Below, one piece after another: positions 12,466 through 21,639 of a DNA stretch of 64,000 bases. The notes below the pieces were generated by a model. That model was not told the DNA's origin, made no database searches, and worked only from the letters and a program-made list of their open reading frames with translations. The DNA lies in NCBI GenBank assembly GCA_020746835.1, contig JAGPNK010000012.1, positions 1,240,001 through 1,304,000 of the forward strand, given 5' to 3'. The translations under genes and the position numbers were made by a program. Each line of letters opens with the position of its first letter. Positions within the stretch are counted from its first letter, which is position 1. Source of the DNA: Stachybotrys elegans. Taxonomy: Eukaryota > Ascomycota > Sordariomycetes > Hypocreales > Stachybotryaceae.

Positions 12466-14501
12466 ATGGCAGTTTATCAAAACATCTCCCAGGACGAGAA
12501 GCCGCGTCTAGTGTCACGGGTGGAATTCGGGCGGACTCCATGGAAAAGCATTGCGTGGCGCTTTGGCTTGGCGCTGGTCTTTGCCGCCCTTAACTTGCCC
12601 GTGCTGTATGGCTTTGAAAGTAAGGGCGAGCTCACGCGCATGGACAGGCGCTTGTTTTACATTCTGATCATTCTGATCTCGGCGCTCATGAGCTTGACCA
12701 TGGGATCGTTGCTTGGGCTTTTAGGAGCCATGCTCCGATGGCCGCTGTTGGCGCAACGGGATTATACGCCTGCCGAGGTGAGTACTACCATTGCAAGTAG
12801 ACGTTATGATTAACAGTTGAAAGGTAGACCTTATTATGGGAATGGCCCATCCTACGGGATCGGTTCGGCTGATCCTCCACCACACTTGGACAACGCGCAA
12901 ATGGACGACGACTACCATCGTAGCGCTCATATACCTCGTTTGGAACATAGCCGCTCGCCTCTCTGTTGCCGCGCTTGGGGTGACGTATGATGTAAACGAA
13001 GTTGTCAGCTTCCCTGTTTTAGTCACGGACTGGAGATCTTCAGAGTGGTTTGATCTGCCTAGCGACTGGCTTGACGGAATGGAGAACGATAGTTTATTCA
13101 CGTCGTTGACTGTTGGTAGGTGCCAACGTGATCGAGATGGATGGCAGTTGCTAATTCATCTAGTATCCATGCAGAGGTATGCGGCACTGGGTCGAGCGAT
13201 GGTGCGCAACGAATCCGGGGTGGGGTGGGAAGAGGACCAGTTACGACTACAGAGTAAGATGAATATAGCTGGGTTAGGCTTGAACCGGACAGTCGACGGC
13301 GACAAGATTACATACTCGTATCTCTTGAGGGAGTATCAAGGCACCGAGACTCGTCAATCAGAGGAGTTGCTGGAAAGCTCTTCGACATGTCTTGAGCGAG
13401 TGGTACGAGACGGAGAGGTCTATGAGAGAGGCGAGAAGATCGAGATACCAGGCAAGTATTCGACCAAGGTCCTTTACAAGTGACTGACATAGCCTCCAGA
13501 TGCAATGAACCAGACGACGCCTGATTTTCTCCGGGTTCTGGACATCTTTCTAAACCCGGACTCTGAAGCAGAAGAGAGTGCGACTGGAATGAATGGTGAC
13601 CCGGTCTGGGCTGCCAAGATGGAGTGGGACAAGATGTCGGAACTGTCAGCATGCGCTACGACATGTGAGACACCCATAGCATGAATCAAGAATATGACTG
13701 ACGAGTTAACCAGATTTCTTCAGCCCTCAAGTTGGCGGTCCGACGTGGCCTTGGCCCCGTAATGCAACATTTCTGGATTGCAGAACATGTCTTGCACATA
13801 ACGGAGGCGAGGGACTCGGCATAGGCACCCTGCGTAACCTGCCTGCTGAGAATACATCTTACGTCGAGAATTTTTTGCTCCGTCAGGGTGCGCACAGTGT
13901 GATATGGGACAGATTCGGAGAACAACTTCCAGCAAAGTCAACTCTCATGATACGTCGATACCCTGCCGATAATCTCGAAGACTTTCTTGACACCCTTCAA
14001 ACGACCTTTTACGATCTGCAACTAGGACCAGGCGACCAATACGGAATAGACTACAAGCTTGGCCTTCAAGCGGCACACGTCACAGCCTGGCTTCCCCTGC
14101 TCAGCATCATCGGCGCAGAGATGCAGTTGCCTAAAGTGACAAAGGAAGATGGGGCCACGGATCAGCCGTTATTGACTTTTGCGTTACAAATCCAGTGGAG
14201 CAGAGCCCAAGGGGTACTTGGTGGGATTATGGGCTTCCAATTGCTAGCTATCGCATTGGTGGTTTACAGCTGTAGAGGAGTACCACTGCGCGATGATAGC
14301 TACCTTGCTATTGGTCGTCTCCTAAGGACAGCTCTTGACGAGATAGAAGGAAAGAGCATAGCCACCGGTCAAGAACTTGCCAAGTGGTTGAATGAAACGA
14401 AGGGGCTGAAACTGAGGTACGGGACGCGCAGTATTGAGGGAGAATACGAGGTGGATATGGTGAATGTTGGTGGTAAATTTCCTGATGGCTTATACCGATA
14501 A
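12466..14501 (+). CDS. Multi-pass membrane protein of unknown function
   Basis: Four exons give a 630-residue frame: join(12466..12777, 12824..13451, 13500..13664, 13714..14501). The second intron has a GC donor (GCAAGT) and is the only choice I found that keeps phase; the others are GT..AG. Hydrophobic segments near residues 26-48, 64-96 and 135-160 and one close to the C-terminus suggest four or more membrane passes, with a large middle region holding a FLDCRTC cysteine pair and probably facing the exterior or a lumen. I do not recognise a named domain. The gene points away from the HET pseudogene and shares no clear function with it. Confidence 0.75.
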
Positions 14502-14579
14502 GGCTGAATGTATATACGAGATGCTTCCAGGCTGTTTAGGTACAGACTACCTTTCCTCGGCTGTTCAGCTCGGAAATGA

Positions 14580-15476
14580 TCATGTCCCTGTCGCCCAAAA
14601 ACGCTCCAAAGCATCCTGTCGAACTTCGTACGCCCAATGGTGACAGGTCTGGTGCACCACTGGACTCACATCATCCCCGACGCCATCGTCCTCGTCAAAA
14701 ACGCTGCGTATCCCCAGGACCACATACTTCTTCAGCAGTACCCTCCGCCAGCGCCCCTTTTCGCCGACACACTTCTTCCAACGGCCAATCTGGCGTTCGT
14801 CGTCGGCGCAGCGTCTGCCCATCCAGAAGCGACAATACCACTGGAACCAGCCACGCACATCATGCTCGTGCGCAATCCACCCGGCCGCCTCCCACTCCTC
14901 AATGCTTTGGCCGCAGGCCACGCCATACTTGTTTGCCTCTGGGTTGTATGAAGGATTGGTGAGGAACATGTCCTTATCGAGTCCGGTGGTCCATGAGGCC
15001 GGCAGCTCCATCCAGTCGTCTTCTATGGTGATGCCGAGGCGCTTTGAGTACAATGGTCGCCAGTATGAACCCCCAAAGCTGCCCTCGCGGATGATTTCTT
15101 CTGGGGATTTATTGGGTCGGAAATCTGGGTGTGACTTGAAGTGGAACGTCCCATCGGTATCGCGGCTTGGAGGCTCTGCCTCAGGTTTCCATGCCGTCCA
15201 TTGGGCTTTTATGGACACGACATCGAGCTCTGCTGGTTTTGAGGAAGTCGGCTTCAAGGGCTCATTTTGCGGTTCCTGCGACCCCTCTCCCGGAGATTGG
15301 TCGTATCTCGGCGTTGTGTCTTTGGCCAAACGTTTCGACTGTCTCGTGGGTGCTGGCTTCAATTTGCGCTTCACACCTTTGACGGTGGTTTCCGGCGCAC
15401 TGGGAAGACCTAGGCCTTGGAGAAGGAGTTTATTCTGCTTAATGTTATTTTCCCGTCGGGCGGCGAAGTCTGCCAT
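14580..15476 (-). CDS. Conserved fungal protein of unknown function
   Basis: A single exon of 298 residues starting at the ATG at 15476. The first 100 residues are basic and disordered, with KRKLKPAPTRQSKRLAK as a likely nuclear localisation signal. A conserved, Trp-rich C-terminal domain follows: DFRPNKSPEEIIREGSFGG, YWRPLYSKRLGI, LPASWTTGLD, NKYGVACGQSIEEWEAAGW, RGWFQWYCRFWMGRRC and VVHQTCHHWAYEVRQ. I know this pattern from widespread fungal hypothetical proteins without an assigned reaction. The C-rich WYCRF..RRC and TCHHW segments could bind metal, which is a guess. It ends 78 bp from the stop of the membrane-protein gene, tail to tail. Confidence 0.8.
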   Translation of the reverse strand: MADFAARRENNIKQNKLLLQGLGLPSAPETTVKGVKRKLKPAPTRQSKRLAKDTTPRYDQSPGEGSQEPQNEPLKPTSSKPAELDVVSIKAQWTAWKPEAEPPSRDTDGTFHFKSHPDFRPNKSPEEIIREGSFGGSYWRPLYSKRLGITIEDDWMELPASWTTGLDKDMFLTNPSYNPEANKYGVACGQSIEEWEAAGWIAHEHDVRGWFQWYCRFWMGRRCADDERQIGRWKKCVGEKGRWRRVLLKKYVVLGIRSVFDEDDGVGDDVSPVVHQTCHHWAYEVRQDALERFWATGT

Positions 15477-15933
15477 TGGAGTTGAGCGAGCAGCGGTGAA
15501 CGTAGTTTGTTGGTTCTAAGTTACATATTCTTATTGCTAGAGTTTACTACGTCATAGATTGCCCTTATACGTCAGCCAGGGTGTCAGTTTGCCTACCCTA
15601 TATCTCCAGAGCATATCGTAGCGTTCATCAAAGGAGGCCCCGCTGATCGATCATGTACAAAGAGTAGCTGAATTTGTATGTAAGATATTTGAGAGCCATG
15701 AATTGTAGATGCATCAGCGATTGGCAGGGAACTTGTTTGGGATAATGTCCTTCACCGCAAAACATAAAGTGATTAATTCCAGCGCCTGGCTCTGTGACTC
15801 AAGGCGGCCATCGTATCACTATAAAAAGACGGCTAGATACGCACTCAACCTGTGTCAACACCAAGCTCTACGGGTGGATGCAAGATCCTACAGCGTCGGA
15901 GCCCTCCGGTTGTCTTAAGAACGCTGACAAATA
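15477..15933. other. Intergenic stretch between divergent genes
   Basis: It contains the promoters of the unknown protein (minus) and the F-box-like gene (plus). Apart from the TATA-like element at 15820 I see nothing in it. Confidence 0.5.
15820..15828 (+). promoter_or_regulatory. TATA-box-like element
   Basis: TATAAAAAG stands 106 bp upstream of the first ATG of the F-box-like gene, a usual position for a fungal core promoter element. Confidence 0.4.
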
Positions 15934-17478
15934 ATGCGTACAATCGGATCGACGGCTCGGAAGAATATAATTGCTGTACTCCCTGAGTCAATGGCGAGGT
16001 GGATCCGAAATGGTGTCATCAAAACATTCAATTCACCACCCTCAATGGCGTCGAAAATCTCCGCGTCCCGGCTCCCAACCGAGGTTTGGAATCATGTCCT
16101 ACAGTATCTGGGACTGCAGCTGTTGGAGCTCGACCTATCACTATCCAGCGAGCTCCGTTCCCGGCGAACCGCGCTCCGGGAGCTCTGCCTGACCTCGCGA
16201 TGGTTCCTGCAGCTTGCGCGGCCGCATCTCTACGGGACGACTGTCTTGTTCGCCAACAGAAATACGGCGACTGCGTACATTGATGGAGCCCACTCGGTTC
16301 TGCTTTTGACAAGAACTCTGGCCAACAATCACGAGCTGCGGCCACTTATTAGGAACTTGGCGCTTTTAATCCCGCTACCACCAAAGCCAACAACCATCAC
16401 ATCCTTCACCCGGACGATGTTTTTATGGGATGACCTACCCACCTTGCTACCACCTCTTGGGCCTGCAGATCAAGCGATATTCGAAGCTGTAGGCCTGCCC
16501 GTCCCTGGCGACTCTATGGGCAACAAACGCGAAGATACCCGAGATCGGGGAAGTCTGGTCCCAAGACTGGTCGCTGCCTTGCTTAGCATGACGTATAGAG
16601 TAAGCGGGTTGTTGGTACAAGGTCTGTTGACAGAACCATGTCAAGATTTTGACCAGAAAATCCGAAAGCTTATGCATGCCCACACATTTCTCCCGGAACT
16701 CAAGACCATTCACTTTCGGACGCATCCCAGAGCTTCTTCCCAAGCCAAAGCGTCGTTGCCACTTCTGAATCACCCCGGACTACGCAGTATTCACATTGCG
16801 TCCAACTGGAACGGGAGTTTGACTGTATCCGGAAGAGCCGCGGGAGGTATTGCGCGGATAGAGGAGATTCACATAACTGCCAGTACCGGGCTGGCTCCCA
16901 TCAGGAGGCTTTTAAGGCTTGCAACAGGCGTCAAGTCGCTGTCTGTGACTCTCCTAACCCCCACAGGTCCGGTCCAGCGGGAGAGCGACCTCAACGAGAT
17001 GCTTCTTAGTCGCGCCGACACACTGGAGAGCTTTTCTCTAGACACGACACTCTGCTCGGCCGAGCATGCTGCGGGACAGCTTGGACCGCTCGACAAGGTG
17101 ACATGCCTGCCCAGGCTCCACCAACTCAAGCACGTCTCGATAGAGCCGCATCTGCTCATCGACTGGCTCGAGGTCAACACCTGGCCCCGGTTCCTCAACA
17201 CCTTGCCTCCAAACGCATCCTCGGTGACGTTTCGCTTCGTTCCAGAACACGGCCAAGATCTGCTGCGCATATGGGCGCGTAGTGGGCTGGGTTCTGTGCT
17301 CCGTTCCGCAGAAAGGTGGCAGAGCCGACTCCCACACGTGCGGCACATACACTTAGCGCCATTGCCATTCTCCAAGCGTACGTTCGACACGATCAAGGAG
17401 GACTTGGCAAAGTGCGGCATTACCCTCACTTGGCAACATCTGACGGGGCCGGATATGGCTACATTAACCATACATTGA
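15934..17478 (+). CDS. F-box-like protein
   Basis: A single exon of up to 514 residues. The F-box-like segment begins at about residue 46 (RLPTEVWNHVLQYLG) and continues through LRELCLTSRWFLQLARPHLYGT, the common fungal form in which helix 3 is followed by PxLY. Starts at 15934, 15991 and 16045 are all in frame; the last one (MASKISASRLPTEVW) sits closest to the domain. F-box proteins link substrates to SCF ubiquitin ligases through Skp1; the remaining 400 residues, which look like irregular leucine-rich folds, would hold the substrate. A RIP-mutated copy of the last 120 bp of this gene lies at 21070-21210. Confidence 0.75.
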   Translation: MRTIGSTARKNIIAVLPESMARWIRNGVIKTFNSPPSMASKISASRLPTEVWNHVLQYLGLQLLELDLSLSSELRSRRTALRELCLTSRWFLQLARPHLYGTTVLFANRNTATAYIDGAHSVLLLTRTLANNHELRPLIRNLALLIPLPPKPTTITSFTRTMFLWDDLPTLLPPLGPADQAIFEAVGLPVPGDSMGNKREDTRDRGSLVPRLVAALLSMTYRVSGLLVQGLLTEPCQDFDQKIRKLMHAHTFLPELKTIHFRTHPRASSQAKASLPLLNHPGLRSIHIASNWNGSLTVSGRAAGGIARIEEIHITASTGLAPIRRLLRLATGVKSLSVTLLTPTGPVQRESDLNEMLLSRADTLESFSLDTTLCSAEHAAGQLGPLDKVTCLPRLHQLKHVSIEPHLLIDWLEVNTWPRFLNTLPPNASSVTFRFVPEHGQDLLRIWARSGLGSVLRSAERWQSRLPHVRHIHLAPLPFSKRTFDTIKEDLAKCGITLTWQHLTGPDMATLTIH

Positions 17479-18232
17479 AGTCTATCCGTTTAAGGTGCTC
17501 ATGCAATGAAGGAGCATTTAGGACTACCGGCTCATCAAGATAGATTGACTGCCATGGCCGGAATAATATCACGTCGCTTTAATTTAGTTGGCTTACGATG
17601 GCACTTTCAAGCGTGATTCACTCGTGATGTTTCGTGCTGTTGTAGTTGCATGAATCGATAGTGTGTTACCTTTCACATCTATAGGCCTTGGAGCCGCATC
17701 GTAATCCCCCGCCCAAAGGAGAACATCCGTTATGTTATATACCTCTTGTTGGTGTTCCCAACGTCCTGATTTATCCTTATCTCACAAGCAGCTTTGACCC
17801 TGTGTCTGCCCTCCGCGATCGATCTTGTATCTTGTCTGGCGCCAACTCGCTCTATGCAATCAGACACGTACGTTCAGTGCTGTTCCGGGCTCAAGGAAAC
17901 CCGACTCATCCAATTCAGGCTGGGGGTCATCTCGCATCTCCAGCCACTACACGGAATGCAGACTCGACAATTGCTTGTCAGGTCCCCAGCCGATATTACA
18001 GCAACTGCTCGCTTACATTGGCGCAAATATGGACAAAGAGGGTGACAGACTTGATATTCATTTTCTCTCTCTTTTATTTAATTTTATTTAAATTTTATTC
18101 CAGGTTTTGGACAGCGCGGAACCTGCTGACAAGACGACCCTGCCACGCTGGCGATTGGTACAAATAATCACTCATAGTTGCCTTCCTAAGCATCATTTGG
18201 ATCAGTTGACACTGATTCAGACTACTGTCAGC
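17479..18232. other. Intergenic stretch, no gene seen
   Basis: Open frames here are short, overlap each other and lack family features. A CT- and then AT-rich tract lies at about 18063-18103. Confidence 0.45.
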
Positions 18233-18896
18233 ATGGCTGACCTCGGCACCACGGCCAGCATCATCGCGGTGCTGCAGGCAGCGGCGATAGCCATCCAGTA
18301 CCTCAAGGATGTCAAGGCGGGCCCAACAGATCGTACGCGCCTGCGAGAGGAGATGCGTTGCTCCGTCCTCGTTCTCGAGATGATCAGGGACCGCCTCGAG
18401 GACTCGGCTGGGCACATCACTTCGAGATCGGCAGCCATGGAGGCTTTCGCTGCACCTCATGGACCCCTCTCCTTGTTCAAGCAGCTAGCAGAAGATATTG
18501 TAGCCAAATTGGCCCCCCAGGATCGGTTGCGAAGACTGGCACAGCCATTCCGGTGGCCGTTTGACAAGAAGAGCGTCCACGAGATGCTGGCGACGTTGGA
18601 GAGGCTAAAGGCCAACTTCAATCTCGTCACGCAGAATGAGCTCGTAGAGCAGCTGCGAATAACGAGCTTGACGGTGAATGATGTTGCAGGTCAAGTCACA
18701 GGTTTAAATAACTCCAAAGCGAATGAGGAGAGAGAGGATCCTGGCCTGGATATCCTCGTTGTCCTTCAACTCCCAACATGCCGAGGACGATAGTCAGTAT
18801 TGGCCTCGGCAAGGGCTCTGGCCAAGTATAGTCGTTGGCCCTTCGCAGATAACGGAATTTCTACATGGGAGAACTTGGAGTACGAGACAGGTTAAT
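18233..18896 (+). pseudogene. Stump of an NLR gene (N-terminal STAND domain only)
   Basis: From the ATG at 18233 the frame opens with MADLGTTASIIAVLQAAAIA, the same type of N-terminal domain as in the NLR at 1751, and runs through RLRRLAQPFRWPFDKKSVHE, a usual signature of this domain. After about 165 residues the frame leaves the family pattern, but the next frame supplies the expected linker ERILAWISSLSFNSQHAEDD. The switch falls in a GAGGAGAGAGAGG run near 18730, so a 2-bp loss in a GA repeat explains it. Thirty residues later similarity ends where a copy of the dispersed repeat begins (18897). NACHT and sensor domains are absent. It could still make a short N-terminal-domain protein ending at 18793. 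Confidence 0.7.
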
Positions 18897-19003
18897 GTAG
18901 GATGTCCCGTTCGTGTGACCCAATGGGATACGGACCAGCGACTTCAAGGAGGACCCTCTGACGATAAAGACGATACCAGATCAATATACGACAATTGGTT
19001 AGG
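18897..19003 (-). repeat. Copy of the dispersed retroposon-like repeat, at the break of the NLR stump
   Basis: About 107 bp match the family, with the constant end at 18897 and the ragged end near 19003. It keeps GGATGTCCCGTTCGTGTG, GGGATACGGACCAGCGACTT and GACGATAAAGACGATA. No exact flanking duplication is seen. Confidence 0.75.
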
Positions 19004-19122
19004 CTGTAAAAGTGTGATTACCCCACGATATTGAATTTTCTTCTGTCCCTCCGAAATACCCTTGAAATGTCCGTTGTCGTGTGAGGAGCTTCGTCTGACT
19101 GGGAATGACATTGATATACTAT

Positions 19123-20748
19123 CTATACGTTAATTTTATAGCCTCCGATAACTCGATATTGGAAGAATCCATCCGGATCCCACCTCGATGCTACCCTCCT
19201 GAGCACTGCTAGCCTGTCAGCGCCATAAGACTGTATAACATGCTCTTGAGGCCATGCATAATTGGGAAATATGTAGCAGTGCTCTAGACCCATTTCCTTA
19301 GCCGCCAACTTAACTTCCCGGAGGAACTGTGTGCCCTTCTCTATCATGAAAGCATCATCATCCGCATTACGCCATGTGAGACATATCTCCATGATTGCTA
19401 GGGGACCATCTTCTGGGCATAGGCCCTGTGAGTTCTTTGTTGGCTTCGGATCAGGGAAACTCGGGGCCGACGTGTCACGCGAGACCTGAAGCATGCTAGT
19501 AGGTAGAGCGAGGAAGACGAGCGTATTCAAAATTCCTGATACATGGCGCGTTGACTCAACAAAGCCATACCACATGTCCACGGCAGTATTAAGAAATTGA
19601 CTGTTGAGCTTGAAAGAGATGGACCTGTTGATAGTTCTTGAAAGCCATTAGCCGTAAGTTGACAACGCATAGGAGAATCGGGATGCTACCCACCGAGAGC
19701 CATCCTTTGGTGATAGGTTGCCCACCTGCTTCGCAAAATGGCTATGCTTTCTTTCTTTGAGAGCTCCGACTAAAGGCACGCGTCCCGGAGCGTTGAGGAA
19801 TCCGTCCAAGCCACCACAGTTGGCCGGGTCGGTGGTGGACGCCATGACATTGATAACCTTGAAGGGCATGCCGGCCACGTGTGTGATGGCCCAGATGGCG
19901 TGAGTGACCGCAAGGTCTGGCCTGGATCCTTGGTCGACCAGAGCCTGCAATGTAGCCTGTCTCGCCGGGTAGAGGTAGAACAGGTTGGAGCAGCGAAAGT
20001 GAGCTGGGTGTGGGAAGCAAGCCATCTCGACAGCAGTGACGATGCCGAAGTTGGTCGATCCGCCCCTGAGGGCATCCCATAAGTCTGCCGTTTCAGGATC
20101 TTCGCGGCTTGCGCGGATAATGTCGCCATTTGCCAGAACTACCTCCCATGTTCTCACTGAATCGGCGCCAAATCCGTACTGAGACGAGAAGTAGGATATG
20201 CCTCCTCCAAGCAAAAAGCCTGCCACGCCGACGCGGCCCGCTCGTCCGCCCGCCACAGTAAGGGGAGGCTCATGAGCTTCAAGTGCGGTATACACATCGA
20301 GCCACTCATGGCCGGCGCCAATTCTGACCACTCCTCCCGGGAGGATGTCAATGCCTCTTAGGCCCCGAGTATCAACCGTGACTCCATTCTCAGCCTTTGC
20401 GGCGCCAGCAAAGGTGGCATGCCCCGCCCCTCGGATGGCGATAGGAACCGAGTCGGGGAGGTGGCGCCTTAGAGCCTTCAGAACAGTGGCTACTTCCTGG
20501 GCAGAGTGTGGGCGAGCAACAGCAGCAGACTGAACCTCATTTGCTTGCGCAGTGTAGTAGTTCGTCTCGCTGTCAGCAAACTCAGCCGAGCCAGGGAAGT
20601 AGATGAGAGTACCATTCGTGGCAAGGTCTTCAAGTAAAGGCTGCGCCCATGAAGGTTTCCGTAGCAGCTGCGCTGGCTTTGCTCGTTTGAACATGGCTGC
20701 CTCTTCCAGGAATATTTCTTGAGAACTCTCAGGCCATGGGGTGGCCAT
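19123..20748 (-). CDS. FAD-linked oxidoreductase, berberine-bridge/PCMH type
   Basis: Coding sequence is complement(join(19123..19624, 19694..20748)), 518 residues, with a 69-bp intron (GTGGGT..CAG). The PCMH flavin domain shows AIRGAGHATFAGAAKAENGV, in which the His of GAGH is the expected covalent FAD site, followed by GVAGFLLGGGISYFSSQYG and VRTWEVVLANGD. The C-terminal BBE segment ends WDPDGFFQYRV. Such enzymes oxidise alcohols, amines or sugars with oxygen as acceptor, and in fungi often serve secondary metabolism. The usual CxxGH second flavin cysteine is not obvious. The frame stays open upstream of 20748 without an ATG, so a further 5' exon is possible; the chosen start gives a normal family length. 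No signal peptide is apparent from this start. Confidence 0.85.
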
Positions 20749-21639
20749 GGGATGTGCAGGGACTTTGGTTAATTTATGTGGCGCCTCATGCGGTTGGTAG
20801 TCGTGCAGTGGTGGCAACGCGTAAGCGTTGGTAGTATTGGCTGGGATACCGTCCGTTGAGGGATGGACTTTTGTCTCGGTATCCACCCAGCCTTGGCGAT
20901 GGGCTGTGATATTGGCTAGGACAGCGGCTCGGTTACCGAGAGATGATGATATGATATGATTCGTCTTGGAAGCATGTTGGAATTTGAATAGATACAGATG
21001 GGCATTCCATCGCCCTTGCTCAAATCATTTGAAATGTCTCAGGATTGTATTTTCACCCCCGGATCGTGGCCACGTATAATATATATGTCTAGCACTATTG
21101 CCATTCTCCAAGCATACATACAATACAATCAAGCAGAATTTGGTAAAGTACAGCATTGACCTTAGCTCGCAATATATAACGTAAGCTAGACACGACTACA
21201 TTAACTATTTAGGTATTTGTGTTCAGCATAAATACAGCATAGTCCCAATATCAACACACGCGGGGTAGATTAAAATTGCTGCTGGAATAAATCACTGCTC
21301 GGTCCAATGTAAATAGTCGCCTGGTCTCAGTCCAGTTGTCTCGATTCAATGGTCCGTTTTCTGTCTCTTGACCAATTCAAGTTGAGCTTTAAAAGGATGA
21401 TCGACATGTGATATTTCCCAAGTCTCATCAGTCTAACGCAGAATGCATGAATTACATGTACAGTGCATTGCGGGCCATGACCAGGAATGGGCTCGGCATG
21501 CTGTACTATTCCTCGAGAGGGATGGACAAGATCTTCAAGGGCCTCTGCTCTAATTAGCCAGTCTCGCCACGCATCAGTTCTACTATATAATTGATGCCAT
21601 AAACGATGTGAAAGCTTGATAGACCAGTTATGGTTGGTT
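20749..21639. other. Intergenic stretch holding the F-box relic
   Basis: Outside the relic at 21070-21210 I see no gene. An open frame at 21327-21650 on the minus strand has no family features. Confidence 0.4.
21070..21210 (+). pseudogene. RIP-mutated relic of the F-box-like gene 3' end
   Basis: The stretch from about 21070 to 21210 aligns with 17338-17475, the last exon part of the F-box-like gene. Shared blocks include ATTGCCATTCTCCAAGC and GACTACATTAACTA versus GCTACATTAACCA. Most differences are C in the gene against T here, or G against A, as expected of RIP acting on a duplicated sequence. The rest of the duplicate is gone or unrecognisable. Confidence 0.7.

Noticed and set aside
14582..15519. 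Plus-strand open frames of 128 and 205 codons opposite the 14580-15476 gene
   Set aside because: They are shadows; the minus frame shows conserved blocks of a known fungal family.
17688..18167. Plus-strand open frame of 159 codons
   Set aside because: No family features, odd composition, ends inside the CT/AT-rich tract before the NLR stump.
18897..19003. Pol III promoter boxes in the dispersed repeat
   Set aside because: GTTCGTGTGCC only loosely resembles a B box and no A box is placed correctly; not enough to call it tRNA-derived.
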